Source: Chlorobiota bacterium (GTDB lineage: Bacteria; Bacteroidota; Chlorobiia; Chlorobiales; Chlorobiaceae). Taken from it: DNA of 64,000 bases. Shown here in pieces: positions 41,910 to 51,657 of the stretch. The position numbers were made by a program, and so were the translations under genes. Location: positions 1 to 64,000 of the forward strand of contig VGMX01000006.1 of assembly GCA_016866305.1 (NCBI GenBank), read 5' to 3'. Numbering within the stretch: the stretch's first letter is position 1; every line of letters starts with the position of its first letter. Under the pieces are notes generated by a model. That model did no database searches. It saw nothing but the letters and a program-made list of their open reading frames with translations, and had not been told where the DNA came from.

Positions 41910-44745
41910 GACTTTCCATCTCGATTTTCAGGAATCGGCCGGTATGGGAGTGTTCCAGTTTCGCGATATCGGCAGGCGTGCCTTCGGCGATCAGCTTCCC
42001 CCCGCCGTTGCCGCCTTCAGGGCCAAGGTCGATAATCCAGTCGCTGTTTTTGATGATGTCGAGGTTGTGCTCGATGATGATGACCGTATTGCCTTTGTCC
42101 ACAAGTTTGCGCAGCACTTCGAGCAGGTGCTGGATATCCTGGAAGTGCAAGCCGGTGGTCGGTTCGTCAAGGATGTACAGTGTCTTGCCGGTCTGTATTT
42201 TTGCGAGTTCCGCGGAAAGTTTGATGCGCTGCGCTTCTCCTCCCGAGAGCAGGGGAGAGGGCTGGCCGAGCTTGAGATAGCCGAGTCCGACGCTTTGCAT
42301 GGTCGAAAGGATGCGACGGATGCGGGGAAAGTCCTCGAAGAAGCCCGAAGCCTCCTCGATGGGCATTTCAAGCACGTCGGCGATTGATTTGCCCTTGTAT
42401 TTGACCTGCAGGGTTTCGCGGTTGTAACGCTGACCCTTGCAGCTTTCGCATGGCACGTAAACGTCGGGCAGGAAATTCATCTCGATTTTTACGGTACCGG
42501 CACCCTGACAGACTTCGCACCGCCCGCCCTTGACGTTGAAACTGAACCGTCCGGCCTTGTAGCCGCGTATCTGGGCTTCGGGCAGACGGGTGAAGAAGTC
42601 GCGGATGAAGGTGAACGCCCCCGTATAGGTTGCCGGGTTGGAGCGCGGGGTACGACCGATAGGGGTCTGGTCGACGTTTACCACCTTGTCAACGAGCTCC
42701 ATGCCTTCAATACCGCTGCATGGCTGGCTGATGAGCTTCGATCGGTAGAAGTGTCGTGCCAGCACCGGGTAGAGTGTTTCGTTGACGAGGGTTGACTTGC
42801 CGGAGCCGCTTACCCCGGTTACGCTGATGAGGGAGCCAAGCGGGAACCGCACGTCGATGTTCTGCAGGTTGTTTCCGCGGGCCCCCCTCAGAGTGATATA
42901 CTGCGGCTTTTCCTGGTTGCCCTGTTGTTCCGGATTGCAAGAAACGGTTTTCCGTCCTGTCAGGTAAGCTGCGGTCAGGGAGCCATGATCGAGCTGCGCA
43001 GCAGGACCTTTGGCTACGATTTCACCCCCGTATTCACCGGCTCCCGGACCGAGGTCGATGATTTCGTCTGCCATGAGCATGGTGTCCTTGTCGTGTTCCA
43101 CCACGAGCACCGTGTTGCCGATGTCGCGGAGCTGCTGCAGCGAGTCGATCAGCTTGTGATTGTCGCGCTGATGCAGGCCGATGCTGGGCTCGTCAAGGAT
43201 GTAAAGCACCCCGCTCAGGCGGGAGCCGAGCTGCGATGCAAGACGGATGCGCTGCGCTTCACCTCCCGAGAGCGTGCGTGCGCTCCGAACGAGTGTGAGG
43301 TAGCCGAGTCCTACATCAAGCAGGAATTCAAGCCGTCTGCTTATTTCGTGCAGCACCGGAGTGGCTACAAGCAGCTCCCGTGTCGTCAGGGAGGATGGGA
43401 GATTCCTGAAAAAGTCGAGTGATTCGGGGAGAGGGAGCGACTCGGCTTCGGCGATGTTCAGTCCGTTTACTTTGACGTGCAGGCTTTCCTGCCGCAGCCG
43501 GGCCCCCCTGCAGACCGGGCAGGGCTGGTGCACCATGAAGCTTTCCGCCCATTCGCGCATTCTGGAGGAACTGCTGTTATGGAGCATCTCCTGCACATAG
43601 GGAACGGCGCCCTGGAAAATCTGCGGATAGCTGTGCTCCTTGCCGGCGTATGCATAAGTGACATCGAAGGTGCGGCTTCCGGAGCCCAGCAGCAGGATGT
43701 CGAGCGCCTTCGGGGGAATCTCTGCAACCGGTGTGTCGAGCGTGAAGCGGAACTCTCTGGCAATGGCCTTGACGATCTGCCAGAGGTTGCGCTTTCCCGG
43801 TTTGCCGAACGGTTCGATTGCTCCCTGGTTCAGCGAAATTGCCGGATCGGGCACCATCAGGTCGGCAGAGAGCTGCATCAGCTCACCGAGGCCGTTGCAC
43901 TCCGGGCATGCCCCGTAAGGCGAGTTGAAGCTGAAATGGTTCGGGGCGAGCGTATCGACCGGCACGGATCCATCCGAGTAAGCGTACTGCGTGCTGAAGA
44001 AGAGCTCCCGGCCTTCGCCGCCAAGCGGCAGGCAGATCACCGCCGACCGGTGTTCCGAAATGCCGATGGCCATGCCGACAGCCTGTTGCAGCCGTTCGGT
44101 ATCTCCCTGGCCGATCACGAGTCGGTCGATCACCAGTTCGATGGTATGGGTCTTGTACCGTTCGAGCTGCATGTTTTTTTCCATCTCCCGTTCCTCTCCG
44201 TCGATGCGCACCCGAAGAAAGCCTTTCTGCAGCAGCCGCTCGAACAGCTCCCGGTAGTGCCCTTTGCGCCCCGTGACGACTGGAGAGAGGATGCTCACCT
44301 TCGTGCCTTCGGGCAGCGAAAGAATGGTTTCGACAATGCTCTCCGGCGACTGTTTCTGCAGCATCTGTCCTGTAACCGGATCATGGCGCCTGCCGGCTTT
44401 TGCGTAAAGCAGGCGGATGAAGTCGTGGATTTCCGTAATGGTGCCCACGGTCGAGCGGGGTGATCGGCTGGTGCTTTTCTGGTCGATGGCGATGACCGGG
44501 GAGAGTCCCTCGATGAAATCCACGTCGGGCCGTTCGATATTGCCGATGAACTGCCGGGCATAGGGCGAAAGCGTCTCCATGAAGCGCCGCTGGCCTTCGG
44601 CGAAGATGGTGTCGAAGGCGAGACTGGACTTTCCCGATCCCGAAATGCCGGTGATTACCACAAACCGGTTGCGGGGAATATCAAGAGAGATGTTCTTGAG
44701 ATTGTGAACCCGGGCTCCCCTTATGGCAATATGGCTGAATTCCAT
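41890..44745 (-). CDS. uvrA: Excinuclease ABC subunit A
   Basis: A 951-residue dimeric ABC-type ATPase that scans DNA for bulky lesions and loads UvrB. Two Walker A motifs, [15 protein letters not shown] (residues about 33-46) and [15 protein letters not shown] (about 645-659), flank two ABC signatures ([24 protein letters not shown]). Zinc-binding CxxC pairs are [24 protein letters not shown] and CESCKGQR. Length is normal. The ATG at 44745 has a TATAAT 43 bp upstream. uvrB is at 19-21 kb, in a separate unit. Confidence 0.97.
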   Translation of the reverse strand: MEFSHIAIRGARVHNLKNISLDIPRNRFVVITGISGSGKSSLAFDTIFAEGQRRFMETLSPYARQFIGNIERPDVDFIEGLSPVIAIDQKSTSRSPRSTVGTITEIHDFIRLLYAKAGRRHDPVTGQMLQKQSPESIVETILSLPEGTKVSILSPVVTGRKGHYRELFERLLQKGFLRVRIDGEEREMEKNMQLERYKTHTIELVIDRLVIGQGDTERLQQAVGMAIGISEHRSAVICLPLGGEGRELFFSTQYAYSDGSVPVDTLAPNHFSFNSPYGACPECNGLGELMQLSADLMVPDPAISLNQGAIEPFGKPGKRNLWQIVKAIAREFRFTLDTPVAEIPPKALDILLLGSGSRTFDVTYAYAGKEHSYPQIFQGAVPYVQEMLHNSSSSRMREWAESFMVHQPCPVCRGARLRQESLHVKVNGLNIAEAESLPLPESLDFFRNLPSSLTTRELLVATPVLHEISRRLEFLLDVGLGYLTLVRSARTLSGGEAQRIRLASQLGSRLSGVLYILDEPSIGLHQRDNHKLIDSLQQLRDIGNTVLVVEHDKDTMLMADEIIDLGPGAGEYGGEIVAKGPAAQLDHGSLTAAYLTGRKTVSCNPEQQGNQEKPQYITLRGARGNNLQNIDVRFPLGSLISVTGVSGSGKSTLVNETLYPVLARHFYRSKLISQPCSGIEGMELVDKVVNVDQTPIGRTPRSNPATYTGAFTFIRDFFTRLPEAQIRGYKAGRFSFNVKGGRCEVCQGAGTVKIEMNFLPDVYVPCESCKGQRYNRETLQVKYKGKSIADVLEMPIEEASGFFEDFPRIRRILSTMQSVGLGYLKLGQPSPLLSGGEAQRIKLSAELAKIQTGKTLYILDEPTTGLHFQDIQHLLEVLRKLVDKGNTVIIIEHNLDIIKNSDWIIDLGPEGGNGGGKLIAEGTPADIAKLEHSHTGRFLKIEMESHESSRN

Positions 44746-44787
44746 GGTTTGTTCGGCACTTCTGTCGGAAAAAAATCTCGGTATTTC

Positions 44788-44793
44788 ATTATA
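44788..44793 (-). promoter_or_regulatory. Candidate -10 box of uvrA
   Basis: Reading the minus strand, TATAAT ends 43 bp before the uvrA ATG. No good -35 is present at 16-18 bp, as with the other TATAAT boxes seen in this window. Confidence 0.3.
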
Positions 44794-45085
44794 GCGATTT
44801 GGCGGTTAAATCCCTGTTCGGGAAGCGAGCTTTACGCCATCAACCGGGAATAACGGTCTTCCGATAATGATGGTTTCCCTCTCTTCGGGGAATTTTGTGA
44901 AATCGCGTGCAGTCGCTCCGTTTCCCCCAGCGGGGTGTTGTCCGGCGTTAACCTGCCCGCAAACCCGGCTGATGATACCTGCAACGGCAACGAGGTGTTT
45001 GCCGAGGGGGTGGCATGTCTTTCAAGCCGAAGGAAGAAAAGCAGGAAGAGGAAGAACGGATAATACCCGGTTCATCTCGCTTGAA

Positions 45086-45125
45086 AACCGGAAAAGGCGG
45101 CTTTCGAGGCCGCCTTTTCCCGGTT
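45086..45125 (-). terminator. Terminator hairpin after ppdK
   Basis: GGAAAAGGCGGC (45090-45101) pairs perfectly with GCCGCCTTTTCC (45109-45120) around a 7-nt loop, and the stem continues past a one-base bulge for four more pairs. Read on the minus strand it lies 22 bp after the ppdK stop and is followed by GGTTTTC. The symmetrical A/T parts could make it work on both strands. Confidence 0.75.
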
Positions 45126-45146
45126 ATCTGGAGGGAGCGCAGGGGT

Positions 45147-47897
45147 TCATCCCTGCAGCGCCGCCCTTGCTGCAGCGAGTCGTGCGATGGGCACTCGGAA
45201 GGGGCTGCAGGAGACGTAGTTCAGACCGGTTTTGTGGCAGAATTCAACCGTTGCCGGATCGCCGCCGTGTTCGCCGCAGATGCCGAGCTTCAGGTCGGGT
45301 TTCACCGAAAGGCCCTCCTTTGCCGACATGCCGAGAAGGCGTCCGACACCCTCGATGTCGATGGACTCGAAGGGGTTGCGCGGGAAGATGTCCTGCTGCT
45401 GGTAGATCGGAAGGAACTGTCCTGAATCGTCCCGGCTCATGCCGAGGCCCATCTGGGTGAGGTCGTTGGTGCCGTAGCTGAAGAAGTCTGCGGCTCTTGC
45501 GATCCCTGCCGAGGTGATAGCTGCCCTCGGCACCTCGATCATGGTGCCGACGAGATAGCTGATGCCGATACCCTGTTCGGCGATCACGCTCCTTGCGGTT
45601 TTGTGGATGATCTCCGCAGTGAGTTCGAGTTCTCTGACGGTTGAAACCAGCGGCACCATGATTTCCGGTACCACCTCGTGGCCCTCCTTTTTCAGGCGGC
45701 AGGCGGCTTCGATGATGGCGCGCACCTGCATGACGGGTATTTCCGGGTGCAGAATGCCGAGACGGCAGCCGCGCAGGCCGAGCATGGGGTTGAATTCGTG
45801 CAGGTCGCCGATCCGCTCCTTTATGGCGGATACCGGCTTGTCGATTTTAGCGGCAAGATCGGCGATTTCGACATCGGTGTGCGGCAGGAACTCGTGCAGC
45901 GGAGGATCGAGCAGCCTGATGGTGACAGGCCTGGATCCCATGACCTTGAAGAGGCCGTAGAAGTCGTCGCGCTGGTAGGGGAGCAGTTTGCCGAGCGCGG
46001 TTTTGCGACCTTCGATGTCGTCGGCCAGAATCATCTCGCGCATGGCGTCGATTCGCTCGCCGCCGAAGAACATGTGTTCGGTGCGGCAGAGCCCGATACC
46101 TTCGGCACCGAACGTGACAGCGATTTCAGCCTGGTCCGGCTGGTCGGCGTTGGTGCGGATTCCGAGCTTGCGGTAGCGGTCGGACCACTCCATGAGCTGG
46201 TTGTAGATTGCCCAGGTCGCCGCGTTTTCAGGTTTCAGGGTCTTGTCAATCAGCACCTCTATGATTTCGGAGTTTTTCGTGGGGACCTCTCCGGCGATCA
46301 CCTCGCCGGTGCTGCCGTCGATTGAAAGACAGTCGCCTTCGCGGAGCACCAGGCTGCTTCCTTCGACATGCATTTCACCTTTCTGGTAGTCGATACAAAG
46401 CGCCCCGCACCCTGCCACGCACACCTTGCCCATCTGGCGGGCTACAAGGGCTGCATGGGAGGTCATGCCGCCCCGTTCGGTCAGGATGCCTTCCGAAACC
46501 GCCATGCCCTTGATGTCTTCCGGGGAGGTTTCGATACGCACGAGAATGACCGGTTCTCCTCGTTTGGTGGCTTCAGCAGCATCGGCTGCATTGAAGTAGA
46601 TACGCCCGGTGGCGGCTCCCGGACCTGCGTTGAGGCCGGTAGCGAGCAGACGCCCGTTATCGATGGCCTGCTGTTTCTCCTTCATGTCGAATACCGGCCT
46701 GAGCAGTTGGTTGAGTTGTTCGGGTTCGATACGCATGATGGCTTCTTTCTCGTCGATCAGTCCCTCGTTGAACATATCGACGGCTATTTTTATGGCGGCC
46801 ACGCCGGTACGCTTTCCGACACGGCACTGCAGCATGAAGAGCTTGTTGCTTTCAATGGTGAACTCGATGTCCATCATGTCGCGGTAGTGTTTTTCGAGAA
46901 TCGAACGGATATCCTCGAGCTGGGCGTAGATGCCCGGATTTTCCTGCTTGAGCTGTTCGATCTTCAGGGGTGTCCTGATCCCGGCCACCACGTCCTCGCC
47001 CTGGGCGTTCATGAGGAACTCGCCGTAGAAGATGTCATCACCGGTAGCCGCGTCGCGGGTGAAGGCAACGCCGGTTCCGCAGTCGGGTCCCATGTTGCCG
47101 AACACCATAGCCTGCACGTTGCACGCGGTGCCCCAGTAGCCGGGTATGTGGTTGAGTTTGCGGTACACGATGGCCCGTTCGTTGTTCCAGCTGTTGAAGA
47201 CCGCGCCGATGGCGCCCCTGAGCTGTTCATAGGGGTCTTCGGGAAAAGCCTGTCCGGTTTTTTCAAGGATGGCGGCTTTATAGCGGCTTACGAGGTCTTT
47301 CAGGTCATCAACGGAGAAATCGGTATCGAGTTTGATGCCGAGCTCGTGCTTTTTCGCTTCGAGGATGGCTTCAAAGGGATCGACCTGTTTTTTGTCTGCA
47401 GGTTTCAGTTCGAGCACGACGTCGCCGTACATCTGGACGAAACGGCGGTAGCAGTCCCATGCGAAACGGGAATTGCCCGATTTGCGTGCAAGGCCTTCGA
47501 CGGTTTCGCTGTTGAGTCCGAGGTTGAGGATCGTATCCATCATGCCGGGCATCGAGGCCCTCGATCCAGAACGAACCGATACGAGGAGCGGGTTTTCGGG
47601 ATCGCCGAACTTTTTGCCCAGTTCTTCTTCGACCTTGCCGAGCGATGCCGGAATGTCCTGTTCGAACAGGTTTGCGGGGTAGGTTTTCTGGTGGTCGTAA
47701 TACCAGGTGCAAACCTCGGTTGAAATGGTAAAGCCGGGAGGGACAGGGAGGCCGATATTGGCCATTTCAGCCAGATTGGCTCCTTTTCCACCGAGCAGGT
47801 TCTTCATGGATGCGTCGCCTTCGGCGGAACCGCCGGCAAAACGGTAAATGTACTGTTTTGCAATGTTCGAGGTTGTGTTGCTGTCTTGCACAAACAT
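45147..47897 (-). CDS. ppdK: Pyruvate, phosphate dikinase
   Basis: A 916-residue enzyme interconverting pyruvate, ATP and phosphate with PEP, AMP and pyrophosphate. The N-terminal nucleotide-binding domain shows [21 protein letters not shown]; the swivelling phosphohistidine domain has [16 protein letters not shown] with the catalytic His; the C-terminal PEP/pyruvate TIM barrel ends with CGEHGGDP, carrying the catalytic Cys. All three domains are intact. In green sulfur bacteria it feeds PEP from pyruvate made by CO2 fixation. ATG 47897; the upstream gap is shared with the divergent ABC permease. Confidence 0.97.
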   Translation of the reverse strand: MFVQDSNTTSNIAKQYIYRFAGGSAEGDASMKNLLGGKGANLAEMANIGLPVPPGFTISTEVCTWYYDHQKTYPANLFEQDIPASLGKVEEELGKKFGDPENPLLVSVRSGSRASMPGMMDTILNLGLNSETVEGLARKSGNSRFAWDCYRRFVQMYGDVVLELKPADKKQVDPFEAILEAKKHELGIKLDTDFSVDDLKDLVSRYKAAILEKTGQAFPEDPYEQLRGAIGAVFNSWNNERAIVYRKLNHIPGYWGTACNVQAMVFGNMGPDCGTGVAFTRDAATGDDIFYGEFLMNAQGEDVVAGIRTPLKIEQLKQENPGIYAQLEDIRSILEKHYRDMMDIEFTIESNKLFMLQCRVGKRTGVAAIKIAVDMFNEGLIDEKEAIMRIEPEQLNQLLRPVFDMKEKQQAIDNGRLLATGLNAGPGAATGRIYFNAADAAEATKRGEPVILVRIETSPEDIKGMAVSEGILTERGGMTSHAALVARQMGKVCVAGCGALCIDYQKGEMHVEGSSLVLREGDCLSIDGSTGEVIAGEVPTKNSEIIEVLIDKTLKPENAATWAIYNQLMEWSDRYRKLGIRTNADQPDQAEIAVTFGAEGIGLCRTEHMFFGGERIDAMREMILADDIEGRKTALGKLLPYQRDDFYGLFKVMGSRPVTIRLLDPPLHEFLPHTDVEIADLAAKIDKPVSAIKERIGDLHEFNPMLGLRGCRLGILHPEIPVMQVRAIIEAACRLKKEGHEVVPEIMVPLVSTVRELELTAEIIHKTARSVIAEQGIGISYLVGTMIEVPRAAITSAGIARAADFFSYGTNDLTQMGLGMSRDDSGQFLPIYQQQDIFPRNPFESIDIEGVGRLLGMSAKEGLSVKPDLKLGICGEHGGDPATVEFCHKTGLNYVSCSPFRVPIARLAAARAALQG

Positions 47898-47984
47898 GGA
47901 TTTCTCGTGGTGAAATTGTTATTTTTAGCTGGAAATCGGGCAAAGTGAATACGGTACGCATTCGGATGACGACACCCCATAGGG

Positions 47985-48023
47985 ATGTAAACAATCGTAA
48001 ACATGATTGTCCTTGAATATAAT
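47985..48023. promoter_or_regulatory. GTAAACA repeats, palindrome and -10 box upstream of ABC permease
   Basis: Two copies of GTAAACA (47987-47993 and 47997-48003) are exactly one helical turn apart, overlapping a perfect inverted repeat ACAATC/GATTGT (47991-47996 and 48005-48010). TATAAT follows at 48018-48023, 33 bp before the permease ATG. The site also lies about 90-115 bp upstream of ppdK, so it could serve either gene. Confidence 0.35.
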
Positions 48024-48055
48024 AACGGCGTGTGAATTTTTCATATGCCTGACAA

Positions 48056-48946
48056 ATGGTTGTCATGGGTCTGGAACTTATCGTTATCCTGGAGCAAGTC
48101 ATCCGCATTGCTGTGCCGTATGTGCTGACATCGGTCGGCGCGTCGTTTTCGGAGCGCGGGGGGGTGGTGAATCTTGCTCTTGAAGGGATGATGCTTGCCG
48201 GTGCATTCGGTGCAGCTGCAGGCCAGCACTATAGCGGTTCAGCTGCGGGTGGCATTTTTCTGGCTCTCATCGCCGGACTTGCAGTTGCACTCCTTCATGC
48301 CTTTGTAACGGTTACCATGAAGGCTGATCAGATCGTTTCCGGCATCGCCATCAACATCCTCGTGATGGGTGCTACCCGTTTTGGTTCAAGCATTGTCTTC
48401 GGGAGCGCCATGAACTCTCCGAGAATAGCCGGAATCGAGGTGTCGTCGGTTTTTCTTGACCCGCTTTTTCTTGCCGCGGTCGTTTCGGTTGTCGCCGGAC
48501 AGTTCATCCTGTTCATGACACCGTTCGGCCTGCATCTGCGAGCTGTCGGCGAAAGCGCTGAAACCGCTGATTCGGCAGGCATCGGCGTCAGCTTCATGCG
48601 CTATAACGGGGTGCTCATTTCGGGTGTGCTTGCGGCTCTTGCCGGCGCCTTCCTCGCATTCCAGCAGCACTCGTTCACCGAGGGGATGACGGCCGGCAGG
48701 GGGTATATCGCGCTTGCAGCCATGATCGTCGGTAAATGGAACCCCGCAGGAGCCGCACTGGCCAGCATGCTGTTCGCTTCAGGTGAGGCGGCGGAAATGT
48801 GGCTGCAGACCGGATTAGTGCCCTCACAGCTCGTACAGTCGCTGCCTTATGTGATTACACTGTTGGTGCTTGCCGGTTTTGTCGGCAAGTCGGCAGCTCC
48901 CCGGGAAGCGGGAATACCCTACAGGAAAGCAGGCCGTTCAGAGTAG
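48056..48946 (+). CDS. ABC transporter permease, BmpA-linked nucleoside/sugar type
   Basis: A 296-residue inner-membrane permease of the branched-chain/simple-sugar group (BPD_transp_2). VLTSVGASFSERGGVVNLALEGMMLAGAFGAAAG near the N-terminus and FGLHLRAVGESAETADSAGI with AGAFLAFQQHSFTEGMTAGRGYIALAAMI are typical of the second permease in BmpA-dependent nucleoside or riboflavin-like uptake systems. Eight or nine hydrophobic segments are visible. Its ATPase, other permease and binding protein are not adjacent, which is unusual. Start ATG 48056 or 48065. It overlaps the convergent elbB gene by 9 bp. Confidence 0.84.
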   Translation: MVVMGLELIVILEQVIRIAVPYVLTSVGASFSERGGVVNLALEGMMLAGAFGAAAGQHYSGSAAGGIFLALIAGLAVALLHAFVTVTMKADQIVSGIAINILVMGATRFGSSIVFGSAMNSPRIAGIEVSSVFLDPLFLAAVVSVVAGQFILFMTPFGLHLRAVGESAETADSAGIGVSFMRYNGVLISGVLAALAGAFLAFQQHSFTEGMTAGRGYIALAAMIVGKWNPAGAALASMLFASGEAAEMWLQTGLVPSQLVQSLPYVITLLVLAGFVGKSAAPREAGIPYRKAGRSE

Positions 48947-49594
48947 CCGCATGATATCGCCGATCAGTTTCTCGATGCCTCTGGACACTTCTCCGATGGT
49001 TGGCCCAAGCATGTATGCCGGGGTGCTCACCACGGCGCCATTCCGGCTGATCACCGTGTTTCTGACCGGACAGTCGATGTGTCGGGCTCCGAGCGCTTCA
49101 AGTGCTGAAGCCGTAGCGCTGTCGTTGCCGATGGTGAGATCAACCGCTTCGCCGCCCAGCACTTTTGCCGCTATTGCAGGCGCGATGCAGATGAAGCCGA
49201 GCGGTTTTCCTGCATCGTAGCAGTCGCGAACGGCACGGGCAACTGCAGTGTTGACCTCGCATGCCGCTCCCTTGAAAGCAAAATCGCAGAGATTCTTTGC
49301 GGCGCCGTATCCTCCCGGCAATACCAGTGCATCGAGGCTTTCAATATCGGTATCTTCAAGTGTTTCAATCGCTCCCCTGGCGATACGGGCGGACTCCACG
49401 AGCACATTACGGGTTTCGCCGGCCACGATTTCACCGGTCAGGTGGTTTACCACGTGGTGCTGCGGGATGTCGGGAGCAAGGCAGACCGCTCGGGCACCTG
49501 CCCGGTCGATGGCAAGCAGCGTCAGCACGGCCTCCTGGATTTCCGCACCGTCAAGGAAGCCGCATCCCGAAAGAATGACCCCTATATTTTTCAT
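48938..49594 (-). CDS. elbB: Glyoxalase/amidotransferase-like protein ElbB
   Basis: A 218-residue DJ-1/PfpI-like class I glutamine amidotransferase-fold protein of the ElbB group, linked in E. coli to isoprenoid synthesis and reported to have glyoxalase activity. IGVILSGCGFLDGAEIQEAV and VLPGGYGAAKNLCDFAFKG are diagnostic; the nucleophile-elbow region is LGFICIAPAIAAKVLG with Cys in the expected place. The track ORF starts at 49684, but ATG 49594 gives MKNIGVILSGCG. It is isolated among unrelated genes. Confidence 0.9.
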   Translation of the reverse strand: MKNIGVILSGCGFLDGAEIQEAVLTLLAIDRAGARAVCLAPDIPQHHVVNHLTGEIVAGETRNVLVESARIARGAIETLEDTDIESLDALVLPGGYGAAKNLCDFAFKGAACEVNTAVARAVRDCYDAGKPLGFICIAPAIAAKVLGGEAVDLTIGNDSATASALEALGARHIDCPVRNTVISRNGAVVSTPAYMLGPTIGEVSRGIEKLIGDIMRLL

Positions 49595-49707
49595 GGATCT
49601 GTTGTCTTGTTGATTCGTGCCGCGTTTTGGAAGGACTACAGAAAAAAGTATCATGAAGGAACGAAAAAAGCAATCTTCCGGCACTCGTACCCCTGAAAAA
49701 AGGTTTC

Positions 49708-50353
49708 ATGCACACTGATCGATCGCGGAGTGTTTCGACTTCGCATTACATGCTCTTCTTGCTTTTCTTCCTGTTTCTGCCGGGTTGTTCTCAGCAGCGC
49801 GAAACCCTGCAGGTGACGATCGGCGAGCAGGTCTGGATGAGCCGGAACCTCGATGTCGAGCGCTACCGTAACGGCGATCCGGTGCGCCTGGCACGATGCC
49901 GCTTCGAAGGGGGAGGGGGCCTGGCGCTGGTACGGCGGCGATGCAGAAACCGGCAAGGTGTATGGAAAGCTTTACAACTGGTTTGCGGTCAACGATCCAA
50001 GGGGGCTCGCCCCCGCAGGGTGGCACGTTCCGACGGACGGGGAGTGGGAGAGGCTTGTACTGGCACTTGGCGGTGATACCGTTGCCGGAAGGGCGCTGAA
50101 GAAAGCATCCTCACGGGATGTTGCTGCAGGTTCGGCAACCGGCGGGGGGAGCGGATTCAATGCACTGCCTGCCGGCAGCCGCAACTGCCTCGGAGGATTT
50201 TTCGCGCAGGGCAGTGATGCGTTTTTCTGGTCGTCGACGTCTTCAGGAGAGTTTGAAGCCTGGAATCGCGAGATCGGCAGCAGATACGCGGGTGTGCGGC
50301 GTGTCAGCGTCAATAAAAGCATAGGGTTTTCCGTTCGCTGCCTGATGGATTGA
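49708..50353 (+). pseudogene. Fibrobacter-type paralogous-domain lipoprotein, frameshifted
   Basis: Two frames make one lipoprotein. Frame 1 from ATG 49708 gives a signal peptide with lipobox LPGC and then VTIGEQVWMSRNLDVERYRNGDPV, the start of the Fib_succ_major domain. The continuation is in frame 2: KGEGAWRWYGGDAETGKVYGKLYNWFAV, then RGLAPAGWHVPTDGEWERL and FWSSTSSGEFEAWNR, and SVRCLMD at the end. The switch is near 49885-49890 and fits one inserted base or a short deletion. Domain function is unknown; such proteins are usually secreted. Mutation and sequencing error cannot be separated here. Confidence 0.77.
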
Positions 50354-50507
50354 GCGGGGCACCTCAATTTGTTTGTTCCGGAGCATGATTGCACTGTTGG
50401 GTGGTGCTCGGAATCCTGTACTCCTTGTACATTCCGGGTTCTGCGATCCATCCGCCCTGCACTCAGGCTTCTCGCGACAATGAATTAGCGGTGCCCGCAG
50501 AGGTTGG

Positions 50508-51005
50508 TCAGTAAATCCAGGGGATGAATTTTTTCGTTTTTTTTGCATAGCTGGTGTATTCCGGATGCCTTTCCGTCAGCCACCGCTCTTCTTTCGAGGC
50601 CTTGAAGCTGAAAAACAGGAATCCGACGCATAGCAGCAGCAGATGCGAGAGGCTGAGCGCAAAGACCGCCCATCCGAACGCCGCGAAGAGCTGGCTGCCG
50701 TAAAGCGGATGGCGCACCAGCCCGTATATGCCGTTCGTGACCAGCCGGTTGTGATCGACAGGATAGGGGAGCGGGGTGAGGAATTCCCTGATGTGGTGCG
50801 ATCCAAGGCCGCCGAGCGCAAGGGCGGAAGCCCAGCAGCAGAACAGCACCGGCCAGCGCAGCAGCGCGGAATCCCGGAAATATGCGGTTTCATGCAGTTT
50901 CGGCCAGACGGGCATCAGGATGAACGCCGCCATGAGAAGGAATTGCAGCACCACAAGGTATTCGCCGCGCCCTTCTTTCTGCGGCAGTGTTTTTTTCGGA
51001 GTCAA
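50508..51005 (-). CDS. Isoprenylcysteine methyltransferase-like membrane protein
   Basis: A 165-residue membrane protein of the ICMT/PEMT-type methyltransferase group. The SAM-binding signature is the C-terminal RLVTNGIYGLVRHPLYGSQL, followed by two helices and KASKEERWLTERHPEYTSYAKKTKKFIPWIY. Four hydrophobic segments are visible. The only start that gives the full first helix is TTG 51005, with no Shine-Dalgarno, so the N-terminus is uncertain. In bacteria the substrate of these enzymes is usually unknown. Confidence 0.8.
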   Translation of the reverse strand: MTPKKTLPQKEGRGEYLVVLQFLLMAAFILMPVWPKLHETAYFRDSALLRWPVLFCCWASALALGGLGSHHIREFLTPLPYPVDHNRLVTNGIYGLVRHPLYGSQLFAAFGWAVFALSLSHLLLLCVGFLFFSFKASKEERWLTERHPEYTSYAKKTKKFIPWIY

Positions 51006-51114
51006 GTCTGAAAAATTAGTTTAAAAAGTTACTTTTATGTAGATAGTATCGTTCAGGCCGGAGTAGCCTCCGGCAGCACCTTTTTTTCTTCAATACCATA
51101 TCATCAGATGCTTC

Positions 51115-51657
51115 ATGATCGTTCCCGATGAGACCCTCCTGCTTTTGATCGACATACAGGGGAAGCTTGCGCAAAGCGTGCATCGGCCTGAACAGGTCGC
51201 GCGCAATATACAAAAACTCATCAGGGCCTGCGGGATTCTCGACGTACCGGTGCTCTACACCGAGCAGTACCCAAAAGGGCTCGGCGAAACCGTCGCTCCG
51301 CTGAAGGATCTGCTCGGCGATCTTGAGCCGGTAGAGAAGATCACCTTCAGTTGCTGCGCTACCGAGGCGTTCATGCAGCGTCTCCGTTCGTTCAGCCGCA
51401 ACGATATCCTCGTTGCCGGCATGGAAACCCATGTGTGCGTGTACCAGACCTGTGTTGAACTGCTCGAGTTCGGTTATAATGTGCATCTTGTCACCGATGC
51501 GGTTTCCTCAAGAACTCCGGAAAATCTCGAAATCGGTATCCGTTGCATCGAAAAGGCGGGAGGCAACCCGACCAGCACCGAGATGGCGATCTTCGAACTG
51601 CTGCGTATTGCAGAAGGGGAGCGGTTCAAGGCGATTTCGAAAATCGTCAAGGAGTAG
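51115..51657 (+). CDS. Isochorismatase-family cysteine hydrolase
   Basis: A 180-residue cysteine hydrolase. The expected Asp-Lys-Cys triad is visible: Asp in LLLIDIQGKLA (residue 13), Lys in VEKITFSCCATEAF (about 75), Cys in VAGMETHVCVYQTC (about 107). The family includes nicotinamidases, N-carbamoylsarcosine amidases and ycaC-like hydrolases; substrate cannot be assigned. It overlaps the 3' end of lpxK convergently by 11 bp. Confidence 0.9.
   Translation: MIVPDETLLLLIDIQGKLAQSVHRPEQVARNIQKLIRACGILDVPVLYTEQYPKGLGETVAPLKDLLGDLEPVEKITFSCCATEAFMQRLRSFSRNDILVAGMETHVCVYQTCVELLEFGYNVHLVTDAVSSRTPENLEIGIRCIEKAGGNPTSTEMAIFELLRIAEGERFKAISKIVKE

Larger units (their letters stand above)
44746..45146. 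other. 401-bp gap between ppdK and uvrA
   Basis: The largest gene-free stretch. It holds the uvrA promoter area at its left end and the ppdK terminator at its right end. Plus-strand ORFs at 44867 and 45015 run on into ppdK antisense and have no recognisable domain. I see no repeat, RNA gene or conserved small protein in the middle 250 bp. Confidence 0.6.

Noticed and set aside
43477-44463. Long plus-strand ORF (328 aa) opposite uvrA, and similar long ORFs opposite ppdK (46368-47723) and relA/spoT
   Set aside because: They are antisense shadows of strongly conserved genes, caused by GC-rich codon use, with no recognisable domain.
44867-45460. Plus-strand ORFs at 44867-45460 and 45015-45425 in the uvrA-ppdK gap
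   Set aside because: They run through the ppdK terminator into the ppdK coding region in antisense and have no domain or good ribosome site.
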